Shown here piece by piece: positions 42,600 to 51,577 of a stretch of DNA of 64,000 bases (the stretch's first letter is position 1; every line of letters starts with the position of its first letter). Source of the stretch: Cognatishimia sp. WU-CL00825. GTDB taxonomy: Bacteria > Pseudomonadota > Alphaproteobacteria > Rhodobacterales > Rhodobacteraceae. The notes under the pieces were generated by a model. The model saw only the letters and a program-made list of their open reading frames with translations, was not told the DNA's origin and searched no databases. Location of the stretch: the NCBI RefSeq assembly GCF_040364665.1, contig NZ_BAABWX010000010.1, positions 1 to 64,000 of the forward strand, given 5' to 3'. A program made the position numbers and the translations under genes.

Positions 42600-44969
42600 A
42601 TGGACCACAAAACACGCGAATATGATCTGGTTGTCGCCGGCGGCGGCATTTCCGGCTTTTGCGCGGCTATCACAGCTGCACGGGAAGGCATCCGCGTTGC
42701 CCTCATCGAACAACGTCCACTTTTGGGTGGGAACTCCAGTAGTCTTGCCCTTGTTCCACCTCATGGTGCGGCCTCTTTCTGGCACAACCGGATGGCGCGC
42801 GAAGGTGGTATTCTCGAAGAGATCATCATGGAATACGCGAACCGCTCTCAGCAAGCGGATAACCGTCGTATTTGGGATCTGATCCTATCTGAATGGTGCT
42901 TGCGTGAACCGACGCTCGATCTGTTTTTGAACGCGCGCCTTGGTAGCGCAGTCACCGAAGACGATCGCATCAAAAGCGTGCAGGTCACTCAGCACTCGAC
43001 AGAAACCGTATTCACCATGCATGCGCCGGTGTTCCTGGACGCAACAGGTGACGCGCTTCTGTCTGACTTTGCTGGGGCGGAATTCACCATCGGTCGCGAA
43101 GGCACAGCGGAGTTCGGCGAACGCCTGGCACCGCCGGAAGGGGATTCAAAAACCCTGCCAAGCGCACTTTATGTGATTGCGCAACGCCGCAGCCGCCCTG
43201 TGGAATACACGCCGCCACCTTGGCTGAAGCGCCGCCTCGGCTGCGAAGATTTCCCGCACCGTCCACATATCATCGACAAATTCTCGAAATCAAAAGCTCT
43301 GAGTGAAGATGGATCAACCATCCAGCTTTTCTGGTGGTTCTCGCTGGGTGGAGACAAAGACACCATTAAAGACAGCGAAGAGATCTACAACGACCTTCTG
43401 GCTGAATCTATGGCCGTTTGGGATCACCTCAAGAACCACTGTACGCCGGAAACTCAAGATGCTCTGAAATACTACGAAGCCACATGGTGGTCCCCGTTCC
43501 CGCTGCGCCGTGAATCCCGCCGGGTTGTTGGTGACTATATGCTAACCGAAGGTGATATTTTCGAACCTCAACTCTTTGAAGACCGTGTGACTTATGGTGG
43601 TTGGCCTGTGGATGTTCACCCACCAGAGGGCATGCACAGCAAAGAGCCACCTTGTGATCAGAGTTTTGTGAACGAACTCTACAGCGTGCCTTACCGTACC
43701 ATGTATTCACGCAATGTCTCCAATCTGTTCCTTGCTGGCCGTTGCCTCAGCGTTAGCCACGTCGCGATGGGATCCATCCGCGTGATGAACAGTCTGGGTG
43801 CTGCGGCGCAGGCTGTTGGTATGGCTGCTGTACTCTGTAAGCGTCACGGCGTTGATCCGCGTAAGGTGGGCACCTCCCACATGCGCGAGCTTCAACAGGA
43901 ACTTCTGCGCGTAGATCACCACATCATTGGTGTATCTGGCGATGACGCCGACGATCTGGCGCGTCAGGCAACAGTGGAAACCTCAAGCGCTTTGGTCGAT
44001 ATCGTCGACGAAGCCGATGACTTTCTTGATCTGGTCTATGACACCGCTCAGCAGGTTCCTGTACAAGCGGGCCCATTGGATCAGGTCTCGATTCGTCTGA
44101 AATCGGCAGCGGATGCCGACACAGACGTCAAAATGCGCTTTATCCTCAGCGATACGCTGGGCCGTTTTGATCACAAGAACCCAGTGGCCGAGCATACACA
44201 TTCGATTGCTGCGGGTGCTGAGGAATGGGTGGATTGCCCAATCGATACAACGCTCGACAAAGATCAACTGCTGTGGATCTGCATCGACGAAACACCGAAT
44301 GTGCAGTGGGCTTATCGCCGCAAAGAAGCCTTCACCACACGCTTTGCCGTGCGCTTTGAAGGTGAGCTGGTGCCGCGGCCATCCCATGGTAAGGCCCGTA
44401 TCGCGCCCACAAACGACGATTGGTTCCCGATCAACCACAACGGCCGTTTGCCACACGAACTGCACGATTGGATTTCTGAAACCGTCGGTATAGATTTTGA
44501 CCGCAAGGTACGCGCCACCATGTGTCATCGCATCACCCCAATGCCCCAACCATATGGCGGCGAAAACGTTCTAAACGGAATTTCCCGCGCGGAACATTGG
44601 CCAAACATCTGGATTTCCGACCCGAAAGCAAAAGGCAATGACCATCTAACATTGAAATGGGACGAGACCAAAAAGGTTTCCGAAATCCGCCTGACCTTTG
44701 ACACGGACCTTGACGCGCCTGACCGCTGCTACGGCTGGCCGCGCGAAGAACACCGCTTCCTCTTCCCGGTTGCGGAATGTGTGCGCGACTACCGTGTGAT
44801 GGGTCTGTTCAACGGCGAATGGCAGGAGCTGGACTCTGTTGAAGGCAACTACAACCGCCACCGCATCCACACGCTGGACGAACCAGCCATGCTGGATGCC
44901 GTGCGCGTCGAAGCCTTGGAAAGCAACGGCGCCGACACCACCCGCCTTTATGAAATCCGCGTCTACTAA
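42600..44969 (+). CDS. Large FAD-dependent oxidoreductase with extra C-terminal domain
   Basis: A 789-residue flavoprotein of the FAD_oxidored (pfam12831-like) group. The dinucleotide motif GGGISGFCAA is at about residues 15-24. NSSSLALVPPHG and the late FAD segment LAGRCLSVSHVAMGSIRVM (about residue 375) define the catalytic half. About 300 further residues follow. Their end (HLTLKWDETKKVSEIRLTF, later DAVRVEALESNG) resembles a beta-sandwich, discoidin-like carbohydrate-binding fold. No signal peptide is seen. It lies between the sulfatases and the GrdB-like gene. The substrate is unknown; oxidation of a sugar or organic acid is plausible. Confidence 0.8.
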   Translation: MDHKTREYDLVVAGGGISGFCAAITAAREGIRVALIEQRPLLGGNSSSLALVPPHGAASFWHNRMAREGGILEEIIMEYANRSQQADNRRIWDLILSEWCLREPTLDLFLNARLGSAVTEDDRIKSVQVTQHSTETVFTMHAPVFLDATGDALLSDFAGAEFTIGREGTAEFGERLAPPEGDSKTLPSALYVIAQRRSRPVEYTPPPWLKRRLGCEDFPHRPHIIDKFSKSKALSEDGSTIQLFWWFSLGGDKDTIKDSEEIYNDLLAESMAVWDHLKNHCTPETQDALKYYEATWWSPFPLRRESRRVVGDYMLTEGDIFEPQLFEDRVTYGGWPVDVHPPEGMHSKEPPCDQSFVNELYSVPYRTMYSRNVSNLFLAGRCLSVSHVAMGSIRVMNSLGAAAQAVGMAAVLCKRHGVDPRKVGTSHMRELQQELLRVDHHIIGVSGDDADDLARQATVETSSALVDIVDEADDFLDLVYDTAQQVPVQAGPLDQVSIRLKSAADADTDVKMRFILSDTLGRFDHKNPVAEHTHSIAAGAEEWVDCPIDTTLDKDQLLWICIDETPNVQWAYRRKEAFTTRFAVRFEGELVPRPSHGKARIAPTNDDWFPINHNGRLPHELHDWISETVGIDFDRKVRATMCHRITPMPQPYGGENVLNGISRAEHWPNIWISDPKAKGNDHLTLKWDETKKVSEIRLTFDTDLDAPDRCYGWPREEHRFLFPVAECVRDYRVMGLFNGEWQELDSVEGNYNRHRIHTLDEPAMLDAVRVEALESNGADTTRLYEIRVY

Positions 44970-44976
44970 GACGCGG
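44957..44976 (+). other. Hairpin overlapping the stop codon of the FAD gene
   Basis: A 7-bp stem CCGCGTC/GACGCGG with loop TACTAA, which contains the TAA stop. It may affect ribosome recycling or mRNA stability at this gene boundary. Confidence 0.35.
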
Positions 44977-45016
44977 GCTTTCAGCAAAACTAACGAAACC
45001 ATAACGAGAGACACTC

Positions 45017-46264
45017 ATGGCATTTATTACAGATATGACAGAGAAGGCTCAGCGCGGCATCCGTAATCTTGAAACGCCCACTTTCGACAACAAACCTTGG
45101 GTTGTCGGCCCGTCAATGTCGGAACGCAAAGTGACAATGATTTCCTCTGCGGGCCTGCACCTGCGTAGTGATCAACGCTTTATCGGCATGGACAGCAGCT
45201 ATCGCGCGATCCCATCCTCTGCGGATCCAAGCGATGTGTTGATGGGCCATGTTTCCACCAACTTTGATCGCACGGGCTTTATCCAAGACATCAACGTTGC
45301 TTACCCGATTGAGCTGCTGCGGTCCTTGGTGGACGAAGGCTTTATCGGTTCCATGGCAGATGCGCATTACTCCTTCATGGGCGGCGCATATCCGATGGAT
45401 ATGGAAGACCACGCGCGCGCATTGGCGGCGAAGCTACGCGAAGAAGGTGTCGATACGGCCCTCTTCGTTCCAACCTGCCCGCATTGTACTCGCGCGGTCA
45501 GCGTTCTGGCACATTTCCTTGAAGAAGAAGGTATCGCAACCACGGTCGTCGGTCTGCTGCGCGAGCTTATCGAACGTGCGGCACCTCCGCGTGCAATTTG
45601 GGTGCCATTTGAAATGGGCCGCCCATTGGGGAACCCGTTTGATCGCGACACGCAGATGTCCGTGATGAAAGCAGCGCTTGGCCTCTTGGACCGTCAAGAT
45701 GGCCCCGGCATCATCGAAGACTTCGACGGTGACATCAGCAAGAAAACCTCGGATTGGAAACCTGCTGTCGTCACCTCGCGCACAGATGCGCCGGCCAGCG
45801 ATATTGATGCGTTCCGCGTTGCATTGGCTGCCGAACTTGAAACGGTTGCGCCGCATCGCGCGGCAGCACTTCAGCGTCTGGGCCGTTCCAGCTTTGGCAA
45901 CAGCGCCTTGCTGATCGAAAAGATCAACGAACTCTTGTTGTCCTATTTGGCAGAAGCCCCAATCGAAAATCCGAACGAGGATTTCTCACCGCTTCTGACA
46001 CTGCGCTTTGCGATGGACGACATTAAAACTTTCTACTTTGAGGCTGCCGTCAGCGAGACAAGCAGCCCACAAAGTGTCCCAATGGAAGATTGGTTTTGGA
46101 AGCACACTGTCGCAGGTCAGTTGCTAATCGAACTGCGCGACCTCGGTCTGCGCGGCTCTGATCCAAAATTCGAGCGTGTGAGTACGAATTTCACAATGCC
46201 CCACAAGTACGTGGTGGAGCTCAACTTGCGGTCTGTCGACAACGCCCCCCTCCCCGGGAAGTAG
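45017..46264 (+). CDS. GrdB/PrdB-like protein with CxxC in place of UxxC
   Basis: A 415-residue protein whose N-terminal half resembles component B of glycine/betaine/sarcosine reductase and D-proline reductase. Matching features are GHVSTNFDRTGFIQDINVAY, GFIGSMADAHYSFMG and the redox loop VPTCPHCTRAVS. Cys154 and Cys157 stand where the selenoenzymes carry UxxC. The C-terminal half (DIKTFYFEAAVSE, VSTNFTMPHKYVVEL) is unfamiliar. No in-frame TGA is present, so it is not a selenoprotein. Characterised relatives are anaerobic reductases; this operon has flavin and ThDP enzymes instead. Its reaction is not known. It is 47 bp after the FAD gene. Confidence 0.7.
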   Translation: MAFITDMTEKAQRGIRNLETPTFDNKPWVVGPSMSERKVTMISSAGLHLRSDQRFIGMDSSYRAIPSSADPSDVLMGHVSTNFDRTGFIQDINVAYPIELLRSLVDEGFIGSMADAHYSFMGGAYPMDMEDHARALAAKLREEGVDTALFVPTCPHCTRAVSVLAHFLEEEGIATTVVGLLRELIERAAPPRAIWVPFEMGRPLGNPFDRDTQMSVMKAALGLLDRQDGPGIIEDFDGDISKKTSDWKPAVVTSRTDAPASDIDAFRVALAAELETVAPHRAAALQRLGRSSFGNSALLIEKINELLLSYLAEAPIENPNEDFSPLLTLRFAMDDIKTFYFEAAVSETSSPQSVPMEDWFWKHTVAGQLLIELRDLGLRGSDPKFERVSTNFTMPHKYVVELNLRSVDNAPLPGK

Positions 46265-46277
46265 ACAGACAACCAAC

Positions 46278-46307
46278 CGCCACTGGGGGGCATTGTTCCC
46301 CCGGTGG
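46278..46307 (+). other. Hairpin between the GrdB-like and ThDP genes
   Basis: An 11-bp stem with one T-G pair (GCCACTGGGGG/CCCCCGGTGGC). No T-run follows. It probably modulates expression of the downstream genes relative to the upstream ones. Confidence 0.45.
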
Positions 46308-46337
46308 CCTTAGCTAGATAGACAATTGGAAAGTCAG

Positions 46338-48017
46338 ATGACTAAGTCAACCAAACCCACCGGCGCAACGATCATCGCAGATGTGATCGAAAAACATGAA
46401 AAGGTAGATACCATTTTCTTCGTCGATGCAGTTCTGCGCTACACCCTGCTGCAACTGGAAGAGCGCGGCATCAAGCGTATTCTGGCGCACAGCGAAAAAG
46501 CTGCGGCCTATATGGCCGACGGCTACGCCCGTGTGTCCGGCAAAACTGGCGTCTGCATGGCGCAGGCTGTTGGCGCTGCGAACCTGGCCGCTGGCCTGCA
46601 GGACGGCTACCTTGATCGTGTTTCTATGTTAGCGCTGACGGGCCGCAAGGCAGACACCCATCTGGATCGCAACGCCTACCAAGAGGTTGCGCATGGTCCA
46701 ATGTATAGCTCTGTCACCAACTACACCGCGCAAGTACGCACCGTTGAAGAGCTGCCACGCATGCTGGGCAACGCCCTGCGCGCGACCCGCACCAACACCC
46801 CACGCCCGGCGCATTTGGACCTTGATGGCTTGAAAGGCGACAAAGTCGAAGAGGCAACTTTCGAAGGAAATGCTGCGCTTCTGGACTTCCCTGCATCTGG
46901 TATCAGCAAGCCGGGTCTGCCGCATGTAGACGCGCTGAACGAAGCGGCTGAACTGATCAAAAACGCGAAGAAACCGATGCTGGTTGCAGGCGTTTCCAGC
47001 CTCTATTCCAAAGCAGGCGCAGGCCTCAAAGCCCTGGCCGAAGCGGCAGGCATCCCGGTGGCGACCTCTGTGGGTGGCCGTTCCGTGATCGAGACCTCGC
47101 ATCCAAACCACTTTGGCATTGTGGGCACCTACTCTGCCCCTTACGCGAACGAGCTGCTGGCCGAAGCTGATCTTGTGATCTACGTCGGTTGTCACATGGG
47201 TGACCAAATCAGCTGTGACTGGACCATCCCGGCGCTGGGGACAAACATCATTCAAATCGACACCGATGCAGCAGAGCTGGGTCGTGGCTATCCAAACGTT
47301 CTGGGCCTGTGTGGTGATCTGAACGACACCTGTCAGGCACTGTCTGGCATTTCTGGCGAGGCCACATCAGACGATTGGCTGACAAAATGTACCTCTGCAG
47401 CACAAACATGGTTGGAAACATCCATGGCGGGCATCCGTACCGAAACCGGCCTGATCCCTGCGCCACGCTTGGCGTATGAAGTGGGTGAAGCACTACCAGA
47501 CAACGGTGTGGTAGTGGCTGACACAGGTTTCTCTGCAACATGGACTGCGCAATACACGGCCTTTGACAAGCCGGGCCAGACTTATCTGCGCGCTGCGGGC
47601 TCTCTGGGTTGGGCCTTCCCAGCGGCATTAGGGGCGGCGCTTGGCGCACCTGATCGCCCGGTGGTCTGCTTCACCGGTGATGGCGCGCTTTACTATCACA
47701 TCGGCGAGCTGGAAACGATGCGCCGCTGGAACATCCCAATGGTCTTGGTTGTGAATAACAACTCTGCCCTCGGTCAGGGGCTGCGCAGCGTCAAGAAACT
47801 CTACTCGGAACGCGATGGTAACCTAGGTGATCTGGTAGAATTCCAGAAAAACAACTTCGCGGATATGGCCAAGACCTACGGCATCAAATCCTTCCGCGTT
47901 GAGAAGGTCGAAGACATTCGCCCAACCATCGAACAAGCCATCGCTCTGCGCGAGCCTGTGGTTGTCGATGTGGTCACCGACCCAGACAGCAACCCAGAGC
48001 CAGCGTGGTTGGTCTAA
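46338..48017 (+). CDS. Thiamine-diphosphate-dependent enzyme (acetolactate-synthase-like)
   Basis: A 559-residue ThDP enzyme with three domains. The activating glutamate is Glu53 in HSEKAAAYMADGYAR. The central domain has GVSSLYSKAG and VGGRSVIE. The ThDP motif runs from GDGALYYHIGE to NNNSALGQG. The family includes acetolactate synthase, carboligases and 2-keto-acid decarboxylases. ATG 46338 is chosen over TTG 46326 because GGAAAG precedes it. It overlaps the next gene (TAATG). Its partners, the GrdB-like and FAD proteins, suggest a specialised carboligase or decarboxylase rather than branched-chain biosynthesis. Confidence 0.85.
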   Translation: MTKSTKPTGATIIADVIEKHEKVDTIFFVDAVLRYTLLQLEERGIKRILAHSEKAAAYMADGYARVSGKTGVCMAQAVGAANLAAGLQDGYLDRVSMLALTGRKADTHLDRNAYQEVAHGPMYSSVTNYTAQVRTVEELPRMLGNALRATRTNTPRPAHLDLDGLKGDKVEEATFEGNAALLDFPASGISKPGLPHVDALNEAAELIKNAKKPMLVAGVSSLYSKAGAGLKALAEAAGIPVATSVGGRSVIETSHPNHFGIVGTYSAPYANELLAEADLVIYVGCHMGDQISCDWTIPALGTNIIQIDTDAAELGRGYPNVLGLCGDLNDTCQALSGISGEATSDDWLTKCTSAAQTWLETSMAGIRTETGLIPAPRLAYEVGEALPDNGVVVADTGFSATWTAQYTAFDKPGQTYLRAAGSLGWAFPAALGAALGAPDRPVVCFTGDGALYYHIGELETMRRWNIPMVLVVNNNSALGQGLRSVKKLYSERDGNLGDLVEFQKNNFADMAKTYGIKSFRVEKVEDIRPTIEQAIALREPVVVDVVTDPDSNPEPAWLV

Positions 48018-48967
48018 TGTCTCACTACGCGAAAGTCACTGTTGCAGGTGCAGGAACGATGGGACATGCCATCGCGCTTGTGCATGCAATCGGCGGGTGT
48101 CGGGTCACACTGACCGACCTCTCTCCCACCCAGCTAGAATGGGCTGGCACCCGCCTCCAAGAATTGGCGGTCGAATTGGTGGACCTTGGTTTGATCAAAG
48201 CCGAAGAAAGTGCCTCTGTCTTAGATAGAGTCACTTACACCACCGATCTGGCAGCTGCGCTCAAAGGCAGCAATCTGCTGATCGAAGCCATCATTGAAGA
48301 CGCTGACATCAAAGAAAAGTTCTTTGCTCAGGTTGCAGAGCTCATGGATGAGACCTGCATTCTGGCTAGCAACACATCCTTCCTGGATGTCTTTCCTCTG
48401 CTGCCAGAAAGCCTGCGTCACCGTTGCTTGATCGTGCATTGGTACACCCCGCCTTATCTGATCGACCTGGTGGATGTGGTTGCAGCCCCCGATACCCCGG
48501 CACAAGTTGCGCTGGATATGAAAGCCTTTTTGCAAGGTCTTGGTAAGAAGCCGGTGATCTTGAAAAAGTTTGTCCCAGGTTACATCGCCAACAATGTGCA
48601 AATGGCCATTGAAAGCGAGATTTTCCGCCTGCTGGATGCGGGTGTCGCAGATGCCTCTGACATCGACGAAGCCGTGCGCTTTGGCCTGGCGCACCGTCTT
48701 GGCCTGATGGGTCAATTCAAAAAGATCGACTACACCGGCCTGCAGGTGGTGCGCGATATCCACGAGATGCGGCTTTATACGCCGCCGTCCAAACCAACCG
48801 GTTCCAAGAAGCTCGAAGAGCTGCTGAACAATGGCGACAAGGGATTGCTGACCGGACGGGGTTTTTACGATTATTCCGATGAGGATGCGTCAACCTACCT
48901 TAAACGCCGCGATCGCAAGCTTCTGAAGGTTAAGAAAGCTTTTGAGGGTGACGATGAACCTCTCTAA
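48017..48967 (+). CDS. 3-hydroxyacyl-CoA dehydrogenase-family NAD enzyme
   Basis: A 316-residue two-domain NAD-dependent dehydrogenase. The Rossmann motif is GAGTMGHA at about residues 10-17. The candidate catalytic histidine is in IVHWYTPPYL. The C-terminal helical domain has FVPGYIANNVQ and RFGLAHRLGLMG. This family also includes L-gulonate 3-dehydrogenase and L-carnitine dehydrogenase, so the substrate need not be a CoA ester. ATG 48017 shares bases with the preceding stop, so the genes are tightly coupled. In this sugar-acid setting a hydroxy-acid dehydrogenase is likely. Confidence 0.83.
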   Translation: MSHYAKVTVAGAGTMGHAIALVHAIGGCRVTLTDLSPTQLEWAGTRLQELAVELVDLGLIKAEESASVLDRVTYTTDLAAALKGSNLLIEAIIEDADIKEKFFAQVAELMDETCILASNTSFLDVFPLLPESLRHRCLIVHWYTPPYLIDLVDVVAAPDTPAQVALDMKAFLQGLGKKPVILKKFVPGYIANNVQMAIESEIFRLLDAGVADASDIDEAVRFGLAHRLGLMGQFKKIDYTGLQVVRDIHEMRLYTPPSKPTGSKKLEELLNNGDKGLLTGRGFYDYSDEDASTYLKRRDRKLLKVKKAFEGDDEPL

Positions 48968-49892
48968 GACCAACCAATGGCCGATTGCAGTGTTTGATTG
49001 GGGCACAACAAACCTAAGGGCACATGCGGTTGATCAGGGCGGGAATATCCTCAGAACGATCACCTCGCCCAGTGGCATTAAATTCATCGAACCAGGCACC
49101 TGCCCCGCTCGATTTGCTTCTATCATGGGCCAATTGCGAGAAAGCCACCGCTGCAAACACGCCTATCTAGTTGGCATGATTGGCAGCGCACTGGGTTGGC
49201 ATGAGGTTCCGATGCAACCGGGTCCGATGAATGCACGGCAGATCGCCCAAAACTTGTCACCCGTGCAAGGATTGCCCGCCGTGATTGTACCGGGTGTTAC
49301 CGCACCATCTATTGCAGGTCTGCCAGACATGATGCGTGGGGAAGAAACCCAGATTTTTGGTGCCTGTAGAATAATTAACCGTGAATCCTTCCACCTGTGC
49401 CTTCCTGGCACCCATTCAAAATGGGTATTTCTGAAAGATGGCGCGATCACGAACATCACAACAGCCATGACTGGCGAGCTTTTTGAGCTGCTTACCAACG
49501 CAAGCATTCTGAAACAACAAGTTGCCAAGGAACTTCATTCTGTTGATTTGCAGGCCTTCAAAGAAGGCCTGGCTGTAGCGAAGACAGGCCTGGGCGCACA
49601 GATATTGGCGTTCTCGACGCGACCAAGAAGTCTTGTCGCGGGGAAGCCTGAAGGAAACAATGCGGCGAACTATTTGTCGGGCATTCTGATTGGGTCAGAA
49701 ATCCATGCGATGTGTAATGCGCTGAAAACTCCGGTATCGGAGATCGCATTAATTGCGGAAGATTCGATTTCTCGTCTCTATGCTTTGGCATTTCAAGAAC
49801 ACGACATCAAAGTGCGCCGCATCGATGGAGCACATGCTGTGGCCATGGGTGCAGCCATGTTGCACCGAAACGCAATCCAAAAAGCAAAATAG
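48954..49892 (+). CDS. dgoK: 2-dehydro-3-deoxygalactonokinase (DgoK family)
   Basis: A 312-residue kinase that phosphorylates 2-keto-3-deoxygalactonate (or a related acid) with ATP. The N-terminal phosphate loop is FDWGTTNLRAH. MIGSALGWHEVP, LPGTHSKW and the C-terminal SGILIGSEIHA fit the DgoK family. Its start (48954, preceded by GAGGG) lies inside the 3' end of the previous gene. It suggests that the pathway passes through a 2-keto-3-deoxy sugar acid, which the divergent operon's dehydratase could produce. No terminator hairpin was found after it. Confidence 0.88.
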   Translation: MNLSKTNQWPIAVFDWGTTNLRAHAVDQGGNILRTITSPSGIKFIEPGTCPARFASIMGQLRESHRCKHAYLVGMIGSALGWHEVPMQPGPMNARQIAQNLSPVQGLPAVIVPGVTAPSIAGLPDMMRGEETQIFGACRIINRESFHLCLPGTHSKWVFLKDGAITNITTAMTGELFELLTNASILKQQVAKELHSVDLQAFKEGLAVAKTGLGAQILAFSTRPRSLVAGKPEGNNAANYLSGILIGSEIHAMCNALKTPVSEIALIAEDSISRLYALAFQEHDIKVRRIDGAHAVAMGAAMLHRNAIQKAK

Positions 49893-50236
49893 TCCAAGCA
49901 ACTTAAACCAGCGTTAGAATTAGAATAGGTAATTCGGGCAAAAAAAAAGAATTTTCCACTTTTGGTTTTGGTCACTAATGCCGGCTCGCTACACTTCGAC
50001 CAAGTGACCTAATTAGGAATTCCGGAAGCGAGCCAAACGCTGCTGTAAACGGTCAGATAATATTGCCTTTTATGGGTCAGAGATTCAGGCTTTGCTCTCT
50101 GAAATTCTGTCCTCGCCGAAGTTTTGCGACCGATCCGCGCAGGCGGTTCTAGCTGCATAATCGGCGAGAAACAGCTCTTCGCTGCAATTGCAAGCAACTG
50201 GTTTTCGAGATTCAGTCACTCCGCCCAACCGCACAA
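49893..50236. other. Intergenic region between convergent operons
   Basis: This 344-bp AT-rich stretch contains a nine-A run near 49940 and no recognisable gene. Short ORFs on both strands lack family resemblance. It separates the plus-strand sugar operon from the minus-strand betaine block, whose last gene ends at 50237. I saw no convincing terminator in it. Confidence 0.5.
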
Positions 50237-51577
50237 TCAATCATTGCCGGCCTTCCATTCACGGTATCGTAAGACACTATTTGCACCGAAAGAGAAGAAG
50301 GGCTCTGGCAATAAACACTTTGGGCGGTGCTCGTTTCCAAAGTGATCTGAAATTTCAGATCGCGTACCCGCGGCCATTTCGGCTGCGGCAATTCCGGTAA
50401 GGGTTCCGCGGGTGGTTCCCAAACCATTCTGCACGCAGCCGGAAAAGACGCCTTTATCGATCTCTCGGGTCACCGAAACACCATTTAGGCTCAGGCAAAG
50501 GTGGCCCGCCCAACTATGTTCCATTTCCAACCCTGCCAATTGTGGAAAGCGCCGATCAAATTTACGGCGCATGACCTCTTTTGCACGCGCCAAATCACCT
50601 TTTCTGGTGGTCATACACGACCGAACCACGGCACAAGTACGCGTTATGATGCGATTTCCACCTTGCAGTTCATCGATCTTACGCATGGTGGTGCCCATAG
50701 GATCAGATGGTGTTATCCCCCATCGGGAATGACCACCAAGCAATTTCAGCGCTTCGGCGTCCAGCTTTGGCGTCATATTGGCGAATAGAAATAGTTGCAT
50801 AAGGCGGCCACGTTCCAAACCAAAACTCGCAAGGTGACCGTTAACCGTCAATATGACTTTAGGCGTCGAAACGACAGCGTTTTTGGTCTTAACATCCCAA
50901 CCTATTTTATTTGGCGAAAACTTGATAACGCCACTGTTTTCAAATAGTTGCACACCATCTCGCTTTAGGCCACCTGCAATTCCGCGCATTAGCCCTGCCG
51001 GCTGCAGCATAACTGTCCCTGCGGTATATAACCCGCCGAGATAATGTCGACTTCCCGTCATCTCCTTCATCTGCTGTGCATCAAGCATTTGGGACGCTTC
51101 CCCCAAAAATCGAAGATGTGCTGCATAGTTGATATTATGCCTAATGGCGGCCTGACTTGCAGCGCCATTCACTTTTCCAGCGCGGTCGAAAAAATCAGCC
51201 GATATGTCGTAATCGCGAACTGCATCTCCCACGAATTCAATGGCTTTTCGGTTCAATCTGATGATCTTTTTGTCATCACCTTCGCCAGCATAATCCTCTG
51301 AAGTGAGCTCGTGAGGCAGATCAATCATAAAGCCCGAATTTCGCCCAGATGCACCTTCAGCGAATCGTCCGGCTTCTAGAACCACAATCCGACTATTCGG
51401 CATCAACTGCACCAGCCGGCGCGCCGCTGCCATACCGGCAAATCCAGCGCCGATCACGACAAAATCTGCTGATGTGTTCGCGGTCAACTCAACCGGAGCG
51501 CTTTGCGGTTCCAATATGGAATTCCATCCTGCTGGTCCGCAATGCTTAGGTTGACGCTTTGCTACATAGCCCGTCAA
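50237..51577 (-). CDS. FAD-dependent amine/D-amino-acid oxidase (DAO family)
   Basis: A 446-residue flavoprotein of the glycine/D-amino-acid oxidase class. The dinucleotide motif GAGFAGMAAARRL is at about residues 43-55, followed by ASGRNSGFM, the loop typical of gamma-glutamylputrescine oxidase-like members. Late motifs are WAGHLCLSLNG and GTTRGTLTG. It overlaps the aldehyde dehydrogenase gene by ATGA. With a DHDPS-family enzyme in the same operon it could oxidise D-hydroxyproline (or D-proline), as in the HypO/HypD/KGSADH route. A polyamine role with a PuuC-like partner is the main alternative. Confidence 0.82.
   Translation of the reverse strand: MTGYVAKRQPKHCGPAGWNSILEPQSAPVELTANTSADFVVIGAGFAGMAAARRLVQLMPNSRIVVLEAGRFAEGASGRNSGFMIDLPHELTSEDYAGEGDDKKIIRLNRKAIEFVGDAVRDYDISADFFDRAGKVNGAASQAAIRHNINYAAHLRFLGEASQMLDAQQMKEMTGSRHYLGGLYTAGTVMLQPAGLMRGIAGGLKRDGVQLFENSGVIKFSPNKIGWDVKTKNAVVSTPKVILTVNGHLASFGLERGRLMQLFLFANMTPKLDAEALKLLGGHSRWGITPSDPMGTTMRKIDELQGGNRIITRTCAVVRSCMTTRKGDLARAKEVMRRKFDRRFPQLAGLEMEHSWAGHLCLSLNGVSVTREIDKGVFSGCVQNGLGTTRGTLTGIAAAEMAAGTRSEISDHFGNEHRPKCLLPEPFFSFGANSVLRYREWKAGND

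Noticed and set aside
45017..46264. Selenoprotein reading of the GrdB-like gene
   Set aside because: The redox loop is CPHC with normal TGC/TGT-type codons and no in-frame TGA, so selenocysteine is not encoded.
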